NCBI GenBank assembly: GCA_027482985.1
Contig: JAIXVO010000349.1
Coordinates: forward strand, 1-9,089
Length of the DNA: 9,089 nt
DNA from: Cyanobacteriota bacterium
Lineage (GTDB): Bacteria; Cyanobacteriota; Cyanobacteriia; Leptolyngbyales; Leptolyngbyaceae
Direction: 5' to 3'
The position numbers were made by a program, and so were the translations under genes. Of the stretch, positions 7,559 through 9,089 are shown one piece after another. The stretch's first letter is position 1. Each line of letters begins with the position of its first letter. The notes beneath the pieces are model-generated. The model made no database searches. It was not told the DNA's origin and saw only the letters and a program-made list of their open reading frames with translations.

Positions 7559-8980
7559 ATGTTTGCCGGATTGAAGTCAGCTTTTAAGCCAGATCTGCCG
7601 CCGCGATCGCTGTTGTGGCTGGTGGGGGTGAGTGCGCTGTTGCTGTGGCTGGCAAGTGGTGCCCGTCACGCGCTGTTTGAGTCAAATGCGTGGGATTTAG
7701 GCATTTTTGATCAGCCTTTATTTTTGCTGAGCCGGGGGTTGCCGCCCATTTCCACCATCATTAATGTCCATATTTTGGGCGATCATGCCGCCTGGATTTT
7801 CTACCCGCTGTCCCTGCTCTACCGAATTTATCCCAGCGTCCAGTGGTTGTTTTTGGTGCAGGCGATCGCCCTGGCTAGTGGGTCTGTCCCACTCTGGTAT
7901 CTGGCGCGACAAGCAGGTGTGAAGGCAGCCCTGGCAGGGGCGATCGCCAGCGCTTATTTACTCTACCCGCTAATTTTTAATCTCAACCTGTTTGACTTTC
8001 ACCCAGAAGTGATTGCTCTGCCGTTGTTGCTGGCCGCTGTCTTCGCCGCACGGCAACGTCAATTGGGCTGGTTTCTCGTCTGTGTGGTGATCAGCCTTGG
8101 CTGTCGAGATGCCTTAGCCTTAACGATCGCGGCGTTGGGAGTTTGGCTCTGGTTGTTTGAGCACCGTCGAGTTTATGGCGCGATCGCGGCTTTGCTAGGC
8201 ATCGTCTGGTTCATCCTGGCGACACAAGTGATCATTCCCCACTTCCAACCCGCAGGAGTGTTGGGGACTTCCCACTTTGCCGAATTTGGGCGCACGATTC
8301 CCGAAATTTTGGTGAATTTGGTTCTACGGCCTGACTTGCTGTTGCGTAAATTAGTCACACTGCCCAACCTGGCTTATCTCGTCTTCCTACTAGCACCGCT
8401 GGGCTGGGGACTTTCCTGGCGACATTTAGCCCCGCTGGTGCCAGCCATTCCGCAACTGGCAATCAATTTAATCTCAACCGCTCCCAGTCTGAAAGATGTG
8501 GTGCATCAGTATTCCTTACCGATTCTGCCGTTTTTGCTGCTATCAGTCATTGCTGCTGTCGCTGCCGGCGAGTCTCTGATCCAGCGACCTCGCCGGATTA
8601 TCCTCTGGGCGTTGGTGGGCTGGCTGGCACTGGCGCAATATCCCCTCTTCTGGACGCGGTATCTGGCGCGGCTCGAAACCTGGTCAGCCACGCGTACCGC
8701 GATCGCCCAAATTACCACTCAGGGAGCAGTTTTAGCACCCGCCGCGATCGTCCCCCACCTGAGTCATCGCCCCGTGATCAAAGTATTAGCTGAGGGCAAC
8801 ATTCCCCTCTCAGAATTTGAGTATCTCCTGCTGAATCAGCGTCATCCCGGTCGCCTCAGTGCTCCCGACAAGGTCAATCAATTAATCGAACGCGCCTCCC
8901 AATATCCCGATTGGCGCTTGCAATCGACCCAGGATGGCGTGTATTTGTTTCGTCATGCCGCGATCGCCCGACGGGAATGA
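7559..8980 (+). CDS. DUF2079 family polytopic membrane protein, second paralogue, 473 aa
   Basis: Tandem paralogue of the preceding gene, with the same architecture: about 10-11 hydrophobic segments across residues 17-365 and a soluble C-terminal region. Motifs: WDLGIFDQ (45-52, Asp46 and Asp51), GDHAAWI (74-80), LFDFHPEVIA (144-153), GCRDALALT (181-189), HQYSLPILPF (316-325), VPHLSHRP (398-405) and LLNQRHPG (424-431). It retains the family GDH, unlike its neighbour. By family it is a candidate GT-C type glycosyltransferase in the cytoplasmic membrane; substrate unknown. It is separated from the first paralogue by 17 bp, so the two are surely co-transcribed and may act on successive sugars or as a pair. 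The N-terminus is about 4 residues longer before the first membrane segment. Confidence 0.9.
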   Translation: MFAGLKSAFKPDLPPRSLLWLVGVSALLLWLASGARHALFESNAWDLGIFDQPLFLLSRGLPPISTIINVHILGDHAAWIFYPLSLLYRIYPSVQWLFLVQAIALASGSVPLWYLARQAGVKAALAGAIASAYLLYPLIFNLNLFDFHPEVIALPLLLAAVFAARQRQLGWFLVCVVISLGCRDALALTIAALGVWLWLFEHRRVYGAIAALLGIVWFILATQVIIPHFQPAGVLGTSHFAEFGRTIPEILVNLVLRPDLLLRKLVTLPNLAYLVFLLAPLGWGLSWRHLAPLVPAIPQLAINLISTAPSLKDVVHQYSLPILPFLLLSVIAAVAAGESLIQRPRRIILWALVGWLALAQYPLFWTRYLARLETWSATRTAIAQITTQGAVLAPAAIVPHLSHRPVIKVLAEGNIPLSEFEYLLLNQRHPGRLSAPDKVNQLIERASQYPDWRLQSTQDGVYLFRHAAIARRE

Positions 8981-9009
8981 ATTCCCCCTTCTTTCCCGCC
9001 ACCCCTGGG

Positions 9010-9032
9010 GAGACGTGCCAGCGGTGCGTCTC
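9010..9032. repeat. Dispersed palindrome, copy 2
   Basis: GAGAC (9010-9014) pairs with GTCTC (9028-9032); the inner GTGCC (9015-9019) pairs with GGTGC (9023-9027) through two G-T wobbles, around an AGC loop. The left half is identical to copy 1 at 3762. It lies 29 bp after the stop of the last operon gene and is followed by a C/T-rich tract to the window end, so it could double as a terminator although no plain T-run follows. Confidence 0.7.
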
Positions 9033-9089
9033 GCCAATGTCCTTCCCCCGTTTCTTCCTCTTCCTCCCCCTCCCATTTCTTCCTCCCCC

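Overview
The window is almost certainly a cyanobacterial chromosome segment. The octamer GCGATCGC (HIP1) occurs about 25 times in 9 kb, including one overlapping pair. Several genes belong to families that are typically cyanobacterial: a DUF2854 protein, a short HNH endonuclease of the common cyanobacterial type, and a DHH phosphoesterase. GC content looks moderate to high. Together with the dispersed palindromes and heptanucleotide repeats this would fit a filamentous lineage, but I cannot name the genus.

Layout. On the minus strand at the left are a DHH/DHHA1 phosphoesterase (35-1354) and an HNH endonuclease (1587-2084). A divergent intergenic region with a good promoter candidate leads into alanine racemase (alr, plus strand, start best placed at 2383). 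The end of alr runs into a heptanucleotide repeat. A 307-bp gene-free stretch follows, bounded by inverted repeats and holding a short palindrome, and then a small MscS-type mechanosensitive channel gene (3905-4693). Two short minus-strand genes of unknown function come next (4905-5090 and 5194-5445). The right third is a tight plus-strand operon: a DUF2854 membrane protein (5569-6135), overlapped by 4 bp by a DUF2079 polytopic membrane protein (6132-7541), then a second DUF2079 paralogue 17 bp further on (7559-8980). The window ends in another copy of the palindrome followed by a pyrimidine-rich tract.

Function. Much of the window is housekeeping: D-alanine supply for peptidoglycan (alr), osmotic release (mscS), and nucleotide or nucleic-acid turnover (DHH, HNH). 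The least characterised part is the DUF2854-DUF2079-DUF2079 operon. DUF2079 proteins resemble GT-C fold (lipid-linked sugar) glycosyltransferases, so the trio may act in envelope glycoconjugate synthesis; that is inference. I see no tRNA, rRNA, CRISPR array, transposase or defence island. The most notable non-coding signals are the dispersed palindrome family (two copies and one half copy) and the inverted heptamer repeats, one arm of which has been incorporated into the end of alr.
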